This document shows, piece by piece, positions 19,084 to 29,024 of a stretch of DNA of 64,000 nt. Each line of letters starts with the position of its first letter. The first letter of the stretch is position 1. The notes beneath the pieces are model-generated. The model made no database searches. It saw nothing but the letters and a program-made list of their open reading frames with translations, and was not told the DNA's origin. The position numbers were made by a program, and so were the translations under genes. Origin of the DNA: Mycobacterium florentinum (GTDB lineage: Bacteria > Actinomycetota > Actinomycetes > Mycobacteriales > Mycobacteriaceae); contig NZ_AP022576.1 in NCBI RefSeq assembly GCF_010730355.1, positions 3,286,001 to 3,350,000 of the forward strand, written 5' to 3'.

Positions 19084-19946
19084 TTCGTCACCTGGTCGAG
19101 CTTGGCGATCCGGTACTGGCCTTCGTCCAGCGCCATCTTCACCCGCAGCCGGTAGCCGGTCTCGTTCTGCGATTGCTCGGTGGCCACCTTCACGCGCATC
19201 GCCACGAGTACCTCGACCGAACCGTCCTTGTTGTTGCGCTCGACGGCGGCGCGGACATCCGAGACCTGAACGTGGACGTTCGCGGACTGATAGGCCTGCA
19301 CGAGCATGCCGGTGTAGACCATCGCCTGTTCACGGAAGGCACCGGTACCGCACTCGATGATCTTCTGCTCGCTGGCGATCATCGCGTTGGTGTCGGGAGC
19401 CTGTGTCGCCGATACGCAGTCGATCGCCGCCCTCAGCGCCGCGGCGTTGTTGCGTGCGATCGCCTGGCTCTCGTGGTGGTATCGCAGCGCCAGATAGCCG
19501 CCGGTGCCGACGGCACCGGCCAGCAGGACGAGGGCGGCGGCGATGCCGGCCAGCCACGCGCGGCCCAGGGCCGACGGGGGACGCCCTGCGCCGTCAGCGT
19601 CCGCCTCGGTCGTAGCGTCGGTGTCGCTTTGATCGTCGTCGGCCTCCGGCTGTTCGTCATCGTCGTCCGCCGACGCGGCTTCGGTTTCGGCCTCAGGTTG
19701 CTCCGCAGCGTCCGGGGCGGCTTCGGCCTCCGCTTCGGGTTCCGGGGTGGCTTCGGGCGCTTCGGGTTCGGCCGTCGCCTCGGTCTGATCGGTTCCGACC
19801 TCGGATTCAGCTGAATCCTCGGCCGTCACCTCCGGGTTTGTCTCGTCGGTGACGTCGTCCGATTCCTTCGGCCGTCTCCGACGCAGACGACTAAGCATCG
19901 ACATCGGTGGTGGGTTCAGCCGGCTGGCGCCAGCATCTCCTTCCAT
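19080..19946 (-). CDS. Mce-associated protein with long acidic N-terminal tract (Rv0175-like)
   Basis: This 288-residue protein begins with a short basic stretch (RLRRRRPKES), then about 90 residues (roughly 28-117) made almost only of Glu, Asp, Ala, Pro and Thr, a transmembrane segment (about 128-150) and a Mam-type extracytoplasmic domain. ATG 19946 has a good AGGAGA site seven bases upstream and overlaps mce1F by 31 bases. An in-frame ATG at 19904 lacks such a site. As I recall, Rv0175 of M. tuberculosis is about 75 residues shorter, so the acidic tract looks expanded here. Confidence 0.85.
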   Translation of the reverse strand: MEGDAGASRLNPPPMSMLSRLRRRRPKESDDVTDETNPEVTAEDSAESEVGTDQTEATAEPEAPEATPEPEAEAEAAPDAAEQPEAETEAASADDDDEQPEADDDQSDTDATTEADADGAGRPPSALGRAWLAGIAAALVLLAGAVGTGGYLALRYHHESQAIARNNAAALRAAIDCVSATQAPDTNAMIASEQKIIECGTGAFREQAMVYTGMLVQAYQSANVHVQVSDVRAAVERNNKDGSVEVLVAMRVKVATEQSQNETGYRLRVKMALDEGQYRIAKLDQVTK

Positions 19947-21466
19947 CCGTCGTCTCCTGTTTTGGTCGAGTTTTCGACGGAGTATTTGACGCCGTCGGGC
20001 CCTACCAGTTCACCGCTCTGGGGACTGTATACCGCCGAGGGAGGTCCCATAGGCGTGTAGACACACGGGTTGGGCTGCTGTCCGTTGCACTGCACCGTAC
20101 CGGACCCGGGCCGGGTCAACGGGTCACTGGTGGCCGGCGGCGTCCCCGCGACGCGGTCCGATGGCGCCGGGTTCATGCCGTTGTTGATCGACGGCGCCGG
20201 GATCACCATGCCCGGTCGCACCGACTGATCGCATCGCGCTCCGGGTGCCGGGCAGGTCAGAATCTGGTTCGGGTCACCGAACCACGGGTTCGTCCCGGCC
20301 GGAACGTACGGCCTGGGGTCGCGGCACTCACGTGGCGTCGCCGCCCGCTTGCCGGGGACGTCGGTACACGGGATGTTGCGCGACCCGCGGACGCTGTTGG
20401 CCGGGGTGTCCATCGGAATCTTGCAGTAGGTGCCCGACGGCAGCGGCTGCATGCTGGTGTCGGCCGGGGACCGCCACTCCGGGGCCGGAATAAAGCCGGT
20501 CAAACACGGCGGCGGCTGGTTGATCGACAGCGCCAGGTCGAGCGCGGCCTGGTTGGGGAACGGCGCGGCCACCGTCTGCGCGATCGAGGCGCCCTGCGGC
20601 AGGAACACCAGCACCTGCTCCACCCCGGTGTGGTAGCGCTTGAGCAGATCGAACACCACCTCGAGGTTCGCCAGCGTCTGCGGCAGCGACTCCCGCACGT
20701 CGCTGAAGACGGAGTTGACATTGTCGGCGGTCGGCGCCGCTTGCGACAGAACGCTCTTCACGTTCGCGTCGCGCTGGGCGGACTGCGCGGCCAAAGTGTT
20801 GAGGTTGTGCGCCCAACGCTCGATCGCGTCACCAGACTTCACCTGACTGTCGATCACCGGTCCGGAGTTCTGGATGATGTCGTTGACGTTGGTGATGTTC
20901 GTTTTGAAATCGCCGACGATCGCCTGCGTCGAGTCGACCAGGCGCTGCAGCGCGGGACCCAGGCCACCGACGGACTCCGCCGTCTCGTCGAGCAACTTGC
21001 CGATCTTGTCCCTGGGCAACGCCTCGAGCCCGCGGTTGGCGGTGTCCAGCGCCGGACCGATCTCGGCCGGCACGGTGCCCTTGCTGATGGTTTGCCCGTC
21101 GGCGAGGTACTTCCCGGGGTTTCCCGTCGAGACCAGGTCCAGATACTGCTCACCAACCGCCGACACGGAGTGCACGTTCGCGATCGTGTCGACCGGGATC
21201 TTGTACTGGCTGTCGATGCTCATCGTCGCTTCGGCGCCATGCTCGGTCGGCTCGACGTCGGTGACCTTGCCGATCGTGATGCCGCGATAGGTCACGTTGG
21301 CCGTCGGGTACAACCCACCCGATGCCGGCAGCTCGGCCTTCAGCGAGTACCGGCCGATCCCCATCAGGCTTGGCACCTGCAGGTAGTAGACGCCCAGCAC
21401 CAGCAGCGAGACGACCGTCAGGACCACGAACGCCCACAGCTGGCGTCGGATGAACGGGGTCAGCAA
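19916..21466 (-). CDS. mce1F: MCE family protein Mce1F
   Basis: This 516-residue substrate-binding component of the Mce1 lipid importer has an N-terminal membrane anchor (LWAFVVLTVVSLLVLGVYYL, about 10-29), an MlaD/MCE domain (about 38-115), a helical Mce4_CUP1-like region and a Pro/Asn-rich C-terminal tail. Mce1 imports fatty or mycolic acids across the envelope. Its start overlaps the mce1E stop by seven bases. It is the last of the six Mce subunits. Confidence 0.95.
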   Translation of the reverse strand: MLTPFIRRQLWAFVVLTVVSLLVLGVYYLQVPSLMGIGRYSLKAELPASGGLYPTANVTYRGITIGKVTDVEPTEHGAEATMSIDSQYKIPVDTIANVHSVSAVGEQYLDLVSTGNPGKYLADGQTISKGTVPAEIGPALDTANRGLEALPRDKIGKLLDETAESVGGLGPALQRLVDSTQAIVGDFKTNITNVNDIIQNSGPVIDSQVKSGDAIERWAHNLNTLAAQSAQRDANVKSVLSQAAPTADNVNSVFSDVRESLPQTLANLEVVFDLLKRYHTGVEQVLVFLPQGASIAQTVAAPFPNQAALDLALSINQPPPCLTGFIPAPEWRSPADTSMQPLPSGTYCKIPMDTPANSVRGSRNIPCTDVPGKRAATPRECRDPRPYVPAGTNPWFGDPNQILTCPAPGARCDQSVRPGMVIPAPSINNGMNPAPSDRVAGTPPATSDPLTRPGSGTVQCNGQQPNPCVYTPMGPPSAVYSPQSGELVGPDGVKYSVENSTKTGDDGWKEMLAPAG

Positions 21467-22617
21467 TTCCGGTCCCCCCTTTCCACCAGCGGTCCGCCGG
21501 GCGCGTCATTCGGGTTCGGCGTGTAGCGGACGTCGGGGATCATCGTCTCGGGGTCGCGGCCGAAGGACTGCTCGAGGGCCCGCAGTGCGCCCGACAATCC
21601 GGTTCCGGTGAGGAACGCGTTGTCGACCGAGCTATAGGTCACGTCCAGCGTCAGCGAGATGTTCACGTAGTCACCGCGGAACATCTTCGGGACGGTGTCG
21701 ATGTCGAACGGCTGCGTCAGGATCAGCTTCAGCGCGCCGATCAGGTACGGCGACGAGCGGCCGAGTTCCTTGAGCGGGCACTGCAGGGCCTGCAGGCTGG
21801 CGTGCAGCGGCGCGCGGGCTTCCGACAGGTACTGGTCGGCGGCCCCGCTGAGCCGGCCCACCGAGTCGACGGCATTGATCAGCAGCTGCTTGGTGTCGGC
21901 GAAATGCTTGATCAGCGGCGGGATGTCGGTCAGCACCCGATCGAGGACGTCCGAGCGGCCGCCGACGTAGACCAGCAGCCGGTTGGTGGAGTCGATCGCG
22001 TGGGTGATGTCGTCACGCTGCTGGTTGAGCTGGGTGGTGAAGGTGTCCAGCTTGCCGAGGAAGGACCGGATCTGTTCCCCGCGCCCATGGAAGATGTCGT
22101 AGACCTCGTTCTGCAGCACTTCCAGGTTCGGGATGCCGCCCCCGCGCAAGATCAGCGACAGGCTGGCCAGCGTCTGCTCGGTGGTGGGATAAGACGACGA
22201 ATTCTTCAGCGGAATGGTGTCGCCGTTGCGCAGCGGCTCCGACGACGGGTTCGGCGGCGCGGCCAGCTCCACGTGCTGAGAACCCAGCAGCGACGTCTGC
22301 CCGATCCGGGCGATCGCGTTCTTGGGCAGCTTGACGCTCTTCTTCACGCCCAGCGTCAGCGTGGCCACCCAGTTCTTCAACTCGATCTTCTTGATCGAGC
22401 CGACGAACACGTCGGCCACCATCACCTTGCTGTTGCCGTTGATCGCCAGGGTGTCCGGCACCTGCACGTAGATGGTGTAGGACCCCGGCCCGTCGCCCGG
22501 GCCACCGGGAATCGCGACGTTGGAGATGCCTCGCCAGCCGCAGGAGCTCAGCACCGTGGCGATCACCAGCAGCACCATGACCTGCCAGGCCCGGTGCCGG
22601 ATCATCCGCGCGATCAC
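21460..22617 (-). CDS. mce1E: MCE family lipoprotein Mce1E (LprK)
   Basis: This 385-residue protein has a lipoprotein signal peptide with lipobox LSSC and lipidated Cys26, followed by the MCE domain (about 40-120) and a long helical region. Mce E subunits are the lipoprotein members of each Mce hexamer. It overlaps mce1D by four bases (ATGA). Confidence 0.95.
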   Translation of the reverse strand: MIARMIRHRAWQVMVLLVIATVLSSCGWRGISNVAIPGGPGDGPGSYTIYVQVPDTLAINGNSKVMVADVFVGSIKKIELKNWVATLTLGVKKSVKLPKNAIARIGQTSLLGSQHVELAAPPNPSSEPLRNGDTIPLKNSSSYPTTEQTLASLSLILRGGGIPNLEVLQNEVYDIFHGRGEQIRSFLGKLDTFTTQLNQQRDDITHAIDSTNRLLVYVGGRSDVLDRVLTDIPPLIKHFADTKQLLINAVDSVGRLSGAADQYLSEARAPLHASLQALQCPLKELGRSSPYLIGALKLILTQPFDIDTVPKMFRGDYVNISLTLDVTYSSVDNAFLTGTGLSGALRALEQSFGRDPETMIPDVRYTPNPNDAPGGPLVERGDRNC

Positions 22618-24227
22618 TGGCCACCCCCGAAGTCAGCGGCGATCGGCGGACCACCGGCATTGGGTGCCGGGGCCCCGACCGGCGCGGGCGTCGGCGCGAC
22701 GGGCCCCGGAATCACTCCCGGTCCCGGCGCCGGCGGCTGGATCGGTGTCGGAGCGCGCAGCCCGATGGGCGGCAGGATCGGGTTCTCGTCGTAGGCGTTC
22801 GGCGGCCCCGGCGGGGTCTGCAGGTTCGACTGAACGGGCTCGATGTTCGGGCCACCCATCAATTCGGAGAGCGATTCGGGGGTCATCAGGCCCGCGGTGA
22901 TCGGTCCCACCTGCTGGCCCTGCATGCCCGGGGCGACGATCCAGCCCTGCTGGGTGTTGCGGTGCGACAGCGGCGTATCCGGCACCCAGATACCCGGGAC
23001 GGTCGTGTCCTTGTAGCCGTTCGGCGGGTGCAGCCGGTCTTCGGAATACGCGACCTGCTTGGGCAACGTCTCGGCGGTGCTGAACAGGTTGAGGCCGAAC
23101 GGCAGGTAGTTGAACTTGATCGCGTCCAGGATCGGCGCCAGGTACTGCGCGCAGAGTTCGGCGGATTCCTGGTAGCCGAGCCGGCTGCCGGCCTGAATCG
23201 AGCTGCAGATGAACTGCATCGGGTTGGCGAAGTTCGTGATGGCCGGAATGGCGACCACCGAGCCGTGCGACGGGTGATAGATCTGGTTGATGTTGGCCGC
23301 GGCCGTCGGCAGGATGTGCAGCGCGGTCTCCAGCCCGTTCAGCGGATCGGGTTGCAGCAGCGTGTTCGTCGCGGTGGCCAGGTTGTTGACGTCGGTGGCG
23401 AGCACCTCGTGGTTCTTGTCCAGCCACGGGCGCACGGTGGTCAGCAGGCTGTCGAACTGCTGGAGGGCATTGGACAGGGCGCCGTCGTCCTGCGCGAGCC
23501 GGCCGGTGACGTCGGCCAGGTTCTGGTTCAGCGCGACGAACTGCGCGTCGTCCTGGTGCAGCGCGTTGACGAACAGCGCCAGGCTGCGCACCACGGCGAA
23601 GAAGTCGCCGCGGCCCTCGTTGAGCGCGGTCAACGCCGACGACAGGCTGTTGAGCGCGGTGTTGATCTGCTTGCTCTTGCCGTCGAGACCGTCGGCGAAC
23701 GACGAGATGACCTCACCGAACGGCCCGGTCGGCTGCTCCTTGGTCGGACCCAGCTTCGAGATGATGTTGGTGATGCTGTTGCGCAGCTCGTCCCACTCCA
23801 CCGGCACCTGGGTGCGCTCTTCGGGGATCACGGCGTTGTCGCCCAGCACCGGCCCGCCCTTGTACGGCGGTTCCAGCTGGATCGCGCGCGATGCCACCAG
23901 GGTGGGGTTCAGGATCACCGCCGAAGCGTTGGCGGGGACCTTGTACTTGTTCTCGTAGTGGAACGTCACCTTCATCTTGTCGCCGACCGGCTCGATGCTG
24001 TCGATCGAGCCGACCCGCAGGCCCATGATCTGGACCTTGTCCCCCTTGTAGAGGGCGTTGGCCGCCGGGAAGTAGGCGACAACGGTGTTGTTCGTCAGCT
24101 TCTCGAAAAGCCGGTAGCCAACGTAGCCGACGACCAGGGCCACCACGATGATCAGCGACCCGAGAATCACCGTCGTCCGGGAGAACTTCGGTAGCCGGAT
24201 GTTGCGGACGTCAAAGATGGTGCTCAA
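22614..24227 (-). CDS. mce1D: MCE family protein Mce1D
   Basis: This 537-residue protein has a transmembrane anchor (about 17-37), the MCE domain (VVAYFPAANALYKGDKVQIM onward, about 48-125), a coiled helical domain and a Pro/Gly-rich C-terminal tail (about 470-537). It is a subunit of the Mce1 importer tunnel. It overlaps mce1C and mce1E by four bases each. Confidence 0.95.
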   Translation of the reverse strand: MSTIFDVRNIRLPKFSRTTVILGSLIIVVALVVGYVGYRLFEKLTNNTVVAYFPAANALYKGDKVQIMGLRVGSIDSIEPVGDKMKVTFHYENKYKVPANASAVILNPTLVASRAIQLEPPYKGGPVLGDNAVIPEERTQVPVEWDELRNSITNIISKLGPTKEQPTGPFGEVISSFADGLDGKSKQINTALNSLSSALTALNEGRGDFFAVVRSLALFVNALHQDDAQFVALNQNLADVTGRLAQDDGALSNALQQFDSLLTTVRPWLDKNHEVLATDVNNLATATNTLLQPDPLNGLETALHILPTAAANINQIYHPSHGSVVAIPAITNFANPMQFICSSIQAGSRLGYQESAELCAQYLAPILDAIKFNYLPFGLNLFSTAETLPKQVAYSEDRLHPPNGYKDTTVPGIWVPDTPLSHRNTQQGWIVAPGMQGQQVGPITAGLMTPESLSELMGGPNIEPVQSNLQTPPGPPNAYDENPILPPIGLRAPTPIQPPAPGPGVIPGPVAPTPAPVGAPAPNAGGPPIAADFGGGQ

Positions 24228-25813
24228 TTCTGGCTACCTCCCGTGACACCACTACCGCCCGAACCGCCGGGATTGATGAACGGCGCCGGCAACTGGTTCC
24301 CAGGTCCGGGCGGGGCCGGTGGACCCGGCGGCAGACCCGGTGCGAAGGTCGACGGCGGCGGCGTCGGGCCGGCCGGCGCCAGGTTCTCGGTGCGCGCACC
24401 GGGTGGTGCCTGCGTCGGCAGCGGCACCGGCGTGCCCGGAACGTTCGGCGGCGGGTCGCCCGGGCGCCCAGCGATATTGATGCCCGGGGTGGGCGGCAGA
24501 CCGTCCGGGTTCGGCGGCGACGTCGCGACGTCGACCGGCGCGGGAAAGCCCGGCCCGCCGAACGGTCCCATCGCTGCACCCGCACACGGCAGCGGGTTCC
24601 ACGGCCGCGGCAGACCCTCGTCGCCGACGGTGATGTTGCCGCCGGGGTTGGCCGGCGTGTACGAGCAGGGCGATCCGGGCGGGATGGCCGGGCCGGGGTG
24701 ATCCGGGGTGCCTTCCAGCACCGGCGGTGCCGGCGGCGGCGCACCGTTGGGGAACCGGGTGCCGTTGGGGTCGGGCCACCGGTATTCCGGCAGACCGGCG
24801 CTGCGCCAGAAGTTCTCCGGGTCGATGCCGCGCTTCTTGAATGCGGCGTCCACCCACGGCTGGATGATCTGGTAAAGCGCGAGGTTGTGCAGGACCACCT
24901 TGAAGAACGGTCCCGACGCGATGGCCTCGTTCAACGACGGCAGGAAGTGGCCGACCTCGGTCAGACCCGCGGCCACGTCGTCCTTGCGCTCAACCAGGAT
25001 CTGGCTGATCGTGCGCAGCTGCTCGAGCACGTGGTTGAGGTTCGGATTGTCGTTGATCAGGCCCTTGACCTGCTCGGAGAACGCGGCGACATTGCTCAGC
25101 AACGCGTTGATGGCCTGCCCGCGCTCGTTGAACGCGGCCAGCAGCGTCTTGGCGTTGACCAGCAGGCGGTCGACCTGTTCGCTGCGGTCGCCCAGCACAC
25201 TGGCCACCTGGTTCGCCTGAGCAAGCAGATGCTTGACCTCGGCGTCGCGCTTGCCGACCGTGTCGGAGAACTTGGAAACGCCCTCGAGCGCGGCACTCAG
25301 GTGCGGGTAGGTCTGGTCGATGGTCTGCGACAGCACATGCAACGACTCTTTGACCTCGTCGATGTTCCAGCCTGACGCGGCCTTGGTGACGTCGAAGAAC
25401 GCGTCGTAGATCTGATACGGCGTCGTGCTTTGACCGATCGGCAACGAGGCCCCGGGCTTGAGCTGCTGGGCGCCCCGCGCCTCGATCTCCATGACCTTCT
25501 TACCGAGGATGGTGTCGGTGCGGATCGCCAGCCGGCTCTCGGTGCCGATGGTGTTGGTGCCGATCGAGAACTTCATCGAGATGTGGTCGCCGTCGATCTT
25601 AAGGTCCTCGACCTTGCCGACGTCCATGCCGGCGATGCGCACTTTGTCGCCGACGTTGATCCCGCCGGAGTCGGTGAACTGTCCGTAGTAGGCCGGCCTG
25701 GCCATCAGGATCGGGACACTGGTGAAGCTTTGCCCGACGCCGATCACGAGCAGCGTGACCACGATGCCCATCAAGCCGATCCGAAGCCGGTTCGGAGGTT
25801 CCAGCGTTCTCAT
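24224..25813 (-). CDS. mce1C: MCE family protein Mce1C
   Basis: This 529-residue protein starts MRTLEPPNRLRIGLMGIVVT. ATG 25813 is chosen over the in-frame ATG 25825 because it overlaps the mce1B stop as ATGA, like its neighbours. It has an anchor helix (about 13-30), the MCE domain (about 33-110), helical repeats and a very Pro/Gly-rich tail of about 150 residues (roughly 375-529) of low complexity. Confidence 0.94.
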   Translation of the reverse strand: MRTLEPPNRLRIGLMGIVVTLLVIGVGQSFTSVPILMARPAYYGQFTDSGGINVGDKVRIAGMDVGKVEDLKIDGDHISMKFSIGTNTIGTESRLAIRTDTILGKKVMEIEARGAQQLKPGASLPIGQSTTPYQIYDAFFDVTKAASGWNIDEVKESLHVLSQTIDQTYPHLSAALEGVSKFSDTVGKRDAEVKHLLAQANQVASVLGDRSEQVDRLLVNAKTLLAAFNERGQAINALLSNVAAFSEQVKGLINDNPNLNHVLEQLRTISQILVERKDDVAAGLTEVGHFLPSLNEAIASGPFFKVVLHNLALYQIIQPWVDAAFKKRGIDPENFWRSAGLPEYRWPDPNGTRFPNGAPPPAPPVLEGTPDHPGPAIPPGSPCSYTPANPGGNITVGDEGLPRPWNPLPCAGAAMGPFGGPGFPAPVDVATSPPNPDGLPPTPGINIAGRPGDPPPNVPGTPVPLPTQAPPGARTENLAPAGPTPPPSTFAPGLPPGPPAPPGPGNQLPAPFINPGGSGGSGVTGGSQN

Positions 25814-26850
25814 TGCGGCGTGCACCTACCCGTCGGCTGCTGGAAGAGCCGGACCGTGCGGACCGGGCCACCAGCCTGCAGACCATTGATCTTCAACGTG
25901 ATGTCGCAGGCGTAGAAGTTCACGAAGTCGCCGTAGGACCCGATGGCGCGCCCGATCATGTTCAACGCGGTCGGCACCTTCTTGAGGTAGTCCTGCAGTT
26001 GGTCCTGCTGGTCGATCAGCGGCTGCTGGATCCCGTCGAGGTAGTTGATGGACTTGTGCAGCAGCGCGCGATCCTCGCCGAGCAGGTCGGCCACGGTGCC
26101 GGCGGCGTTGCTGATGTGCGCGGTCCCGCCGGCCAGCTGGTCGCCGTGGTCCTTGAGCCCGGTGATCAGCACCTCGAGGTTGTTGATGGTCTGGTCGAAT
26201 TGCTGGCGGTGCCGGACCGTGGTGTCCAGGACGATGTTCAGGTTCTTGATCACCTCGCCGATCGCCTGGTCACGCTCGCCGATCTGGCTCGTCAGCTGGG
26301 CGGTGTTGTCGAGGATGTCGTTGATGGTGCCGCCCTGACCCTGGAAAACCGTGACCAGCGCGGTCGCGATGGTGTTGACCTTCTCCGGGTCCAGCGCCCG
26401 GAACAGCGGCTTGAAGCCACCGATCAGCGCGTCGAGGTCGAGTGCGGGCGCCGTGCGCGACAGCGGGATGAAACCACCCGGCGGCAGGATCTTGTCGGCG
26501 CCTTCGCCGTCGCCGCGCTTGAGCTCCAGGTACCGGTTGCCGATCAGGTCGAGGTAGCGGATCTGCGCCGTCGTCGACTGATAGAGCGGAACCGCACGGT
26601 CGACGTTGAACTTCACCCGCACGCGCTTGCCGCCGTCGACCAATCGCACCGAGTCGACCTTGCCGATCTCCACCCCGGAGGCGCGGACGAATTGGCCCTG
26701 GCGCAGCCCGCTGATGTTGCTGAACTCCGCCGTGTATCCGTTGGTGCGGTCAAACCGCATCTGACCGAAGACGACGACGATCATCACAGTGAACAGCAGC
26801 AGCACCAGTGAGAAGATGCTGAGTCGGACGAGCGTACCGGTGATTTTCAT
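25810..26850 (-). CDS. mce1B: MCE family protein Mce1B
   Basis: This 346-residue protein has an N-terminal anchor (about 8-28), the MCE domain (YTAEFSNISGLRQGQFVRAS onward, about 38-115) and a helical C-terminal domain without a long tail. It is one of six Mce1 subunits. Both ends overlap neighbours by four bases. Confidence 0.95.
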   Translation of the reverse strand: MKITGTLVRLSIFSLVLLLFTVMIVVVFGQMRFDRTNGYTAEFSNISGLRQGQFVRASGVEIGKVDSVRLVDGGKRVRVKFNVDRAVPLYQSTTAQIRYLDLIGNRYLELKRGDGEGADKILPPGGFIPLSRTAPALDLDALIGGFKPLFRALDPEKVNTIATALVTVFQGQGGTINDILDNTAQLTSQIGERDQAIGEVIKNLNIVLDTTVRHRQQFDQTINNLEVLITGLKDHGDQLAGGTAHISNAAGTVADLLGEDRALLHKSINYLDGIQQPLIDQQDQLQDYLKKVPTALNMIGRAIGSYGDFVNFYACDITLKINGLQAGGPVRTVRLFQQPTGRCTPQ

Positions 26851-28148
26851 GGGTTGATCGTGTTATCCCCTACCTGACGGCCCCAGACGTACTCAATTGC
26901 GTAGGGCGAACCGGTGTCGAGGTGGTTGTACGGCGCAATGCTGTTGCCGGAGTCCATCACCAACTCGGGAGCGGGCCAGAGGTCATGGGTGATGTGCTGC
27001 CAGCAACCCGGCGCACCGCCGGGTCCACCGCGGGCGTTCACCCGCGGCAGGTTCTCGGGATAGATGTAGGGGTTCGGCGCTCCACCGACCACCCCGGCCA
27101 GGCCGCCGACCAGGCTGGCGATCGTGGCCACCGCCGAGACGGGGTTGGCCAGCAGCCCGAGACCGGACAGGGCCTCGGTGTGGGCGTTCAGCGAGTAGCC
27201 GTTGCCGGCCAGGAACGAAGCGGCCTTGGGCTCGATGTCGTGGTAGTTGCGCAGGGTGCAGAAAATCGCCGGGCTGTAGGTGTCGAGCAGCTGCGCCGAC
27301 GGCAGCAGGTCGGCGGCGCCGCGCGCCAGGTACGGGCCGCCCTTCTCGAAGATCTCCGCGCCGGTGTTGCCGAACCCGGCTGCCGACAGCAGCGCCTGGT
27401 CCAGATCCTTCTGCTGCTGGTTGATTGTGCGCGAGGTGACGACCGCGTTGTTGAGGAAGTCGAACAGGTCCGGCGAGGCGTTGGCGTAGGTGTCGCCGAG
27501 GCCGGCCAGCTGCTGGATGTCGTGGCGAATCTGCGGCATCTGCGGGTTGACGTCGTCGAGGACGGTGTTGCCGTTGACGATCGACTGCCCGAACTTGTCA
27601 CCCAGCCCGGCCAGCGATTGCGCGGCCGCGCTCAGCGTCAGGTTCAGCTTGACCGGATCCACCTTCTCCGAGATCGAGGTGATGGTCTGGAACAGCGTGT
27701 TGATCTCCGTCGTCACCGACCTCGCGTCGATCACCGACGACGCGCTGAGCCTTTGCGCCGACGGGCTTTGCGGTGTCGTCAGCGACACGTACTTGCCGCC
27801 GAACACGGTGGTGGCCTTGATGTCGGCGTTCACGTTGGCCGGGATCAGCGACAGGTATCGGGGATAGACGTCCAGGGTGAACTTGGCCGCCGGTTTCCCG
27901 TCGCGGACGACCTCGGAGATGGTGTCCACGCGGCCGATCTCGACCCCGTTGTAAGTGACCTTCGAGCCCGGGTCCATGACCAGCCCGGCCCGCGACGCCA
28001 GCATCGTCAACTTGGTCTTGGGGGTGAAGTCGCCGCGGAACTGCCCGTAGACCAAGACGAGAACGAGCGCGCCGATGACCATCATGCCGACACCCGCCAA
28101 CTTGTAGGGCGGGGTCCGCGAGGCGTTCGTCTTTCCGGGCCGGGTCAT
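26847..28148 (-). CDS. mce1A: MCE family protein Mce1A
   Basis: This 433-residue protein has an anchor helix (VGMMVIGALVLVLVYGQF, about 20-37), the MCE domain (LTMLASRAGLVMDPGSKVTY onward, about 47-125) and a helical domain. Mce1A of M. tuberculosis is the surface invasin-type founder of the family. It starts five bases after yrbE1B. Confidence 0.95.
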   Translation of the reverse strand: MTRPGKTNASRTPPYKLAGVGMMVIGALVLVLVYGQFRGDFTPKTKLTMLASRAGLVMDPGSKVTYNGVEIGRVDTISEVVRDGKPAAKFTLDVYPRYLSLIPANVNADIKATTVFGGKYVSLTTPQSPSAQRLSASSVIDARSVTTEINTLFQTITSISEKVDPVKLNLTLSAAAQSLAGLGDKFGQSIVNGNTVLDDVNPQMPQIRHDIQQLAGLGDTYANASPDLFDFLNNAVVTSRTINQQQKDLDQALLSAAGFGNTGAEIFEKGGPYLARGAADLLPSAQLLDTYSPAIFCTLRNYHDIEPKAASFLAGNGYSLNAHTEALSGLGLLANPVSAVATIASLVGGLAGVVGGAPNPYIYPENLPRVNARGGPGGAPGCWQHITHDLWPAPELVMDSGNSIAPYNHLDTGSPYAIEYVWGRQVGDNTINP

Positions 28149-28153
28149 GGCCG

Positions 28154-29023
28154 CTACACCGTTAACGCGAAGTTGGGGTTGACGCCGTACAGCGCCAACG
28201 CGGCGGACAACACGACAACCTGCACCGAGACCAGGGAGAAGCGCATCGAGCGACCGACGGCCTCGCCGACGCCAACCGGCCCGCCACCGGCGTTGTAGCC
28301 GTAGAAGCAGTGGGTGATCATCACGACCGCGGTGATGATGATGGCCTCCAGGAACGACCAGAACACGTCATCGGGGCGCAGGAACGTCCGGAAGTAGTGG
28401 TCGTAGGTGCCGTTGGATTGGCCATAGAGCACCGTCGTAGTGATCTGCGGCGACAGGAAGCACATGATCATCGCCATCGCGTAGATCGGGATGATCACGA
28501 CCAGCCCGGCCATGAATCGCGTGGTGGCCAGGAACGAGATCGACTTGATGCCCATCACTTCCAGGGCGTCGATCTCTTCGCTGATCCGCATGGCGCCGAG
28601 TTCGGCGGTGGCGCCCGCACCGACGGTGGCGGCCATCGCGATGCCGGTGACGACAGGGGCGGCGATGCGCACGTTGATCAGTGCGGCGAAGAAGCCGGTG
28701 AACGCCTCGACCCCGATATTGCCCAGCGACGCGAAACCCTGGATGGCGACCAGCGAGCTACCGGAGAGCGTGACGAAACCGACGATGGCGACGGTGCCGC
28801 CGACGACGGCCATCGCCCCGGTGCCCATGCCGATTTGGGCGATCAGCCGCAGCGTTTCCTTGCGGTAGTTGCGCAGCGCGTGCGGCACGTGCGCGATGCA
28901 GACCATCCCGAACCAGGCCATCCGGCCGAGGTCGTCGAGCCCCCGGCCGGCGGCTCCGCCATAACGGTCCAGGCTTTCGGCTGCCCGCGGAAACCGGGCG
29001 CGCAGTACCGCGACGTTGGTCAT
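28154..29023 (-). CDS. yrbE1B: YrbE1B permease
   Basis: This 289-residue MlaE-type ABC permease has about five to six transmembrane segments and the conserved helix ISEEIDALEVMGIKSISFL, the coupling motif to the ATPase (MceG, encoded elsewhere). ATG 29023 gives the tuberculosis-like length; the upstream in-frame ATG 29050 overlaps yrbE1A. It pairs with YrbE1A as the Mce1 permease. Confidence 0.94.
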   Translation of the reverse strand: MTNVAVLRARFPRAAESLDRYGGAAGRGLDDLGRMAWFGMVCIAHVPHALRNYRKETLRLIAQIGMGTGAMAVVGGTVAIVGFVTLSGSSLVAIQGFASLGNIGVEAFTGFFAALINVRIAAPVVTGIAMAATVGAGATAELGAMRISEEIDALEVMGIKSISFLATTRFMAGLVVIIPIYAMAMIMCFLSPQITTTVLYGQSNGTYDHYFRTFLRPDDVFWSFLEAIIITAVVMITHCFYGYNAGGGPVGVGEAVGRSMRFSLVSVQVVVLSAALALYGVNPNFALTV

Positions 29024-29024
29024 G

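Noticed and set aside
22962..24194. Long plus-strand open frame opposite mce1D
   Set aside because: It has no recognisable domain and lies fully within a conserved Mce gene on the other strand.
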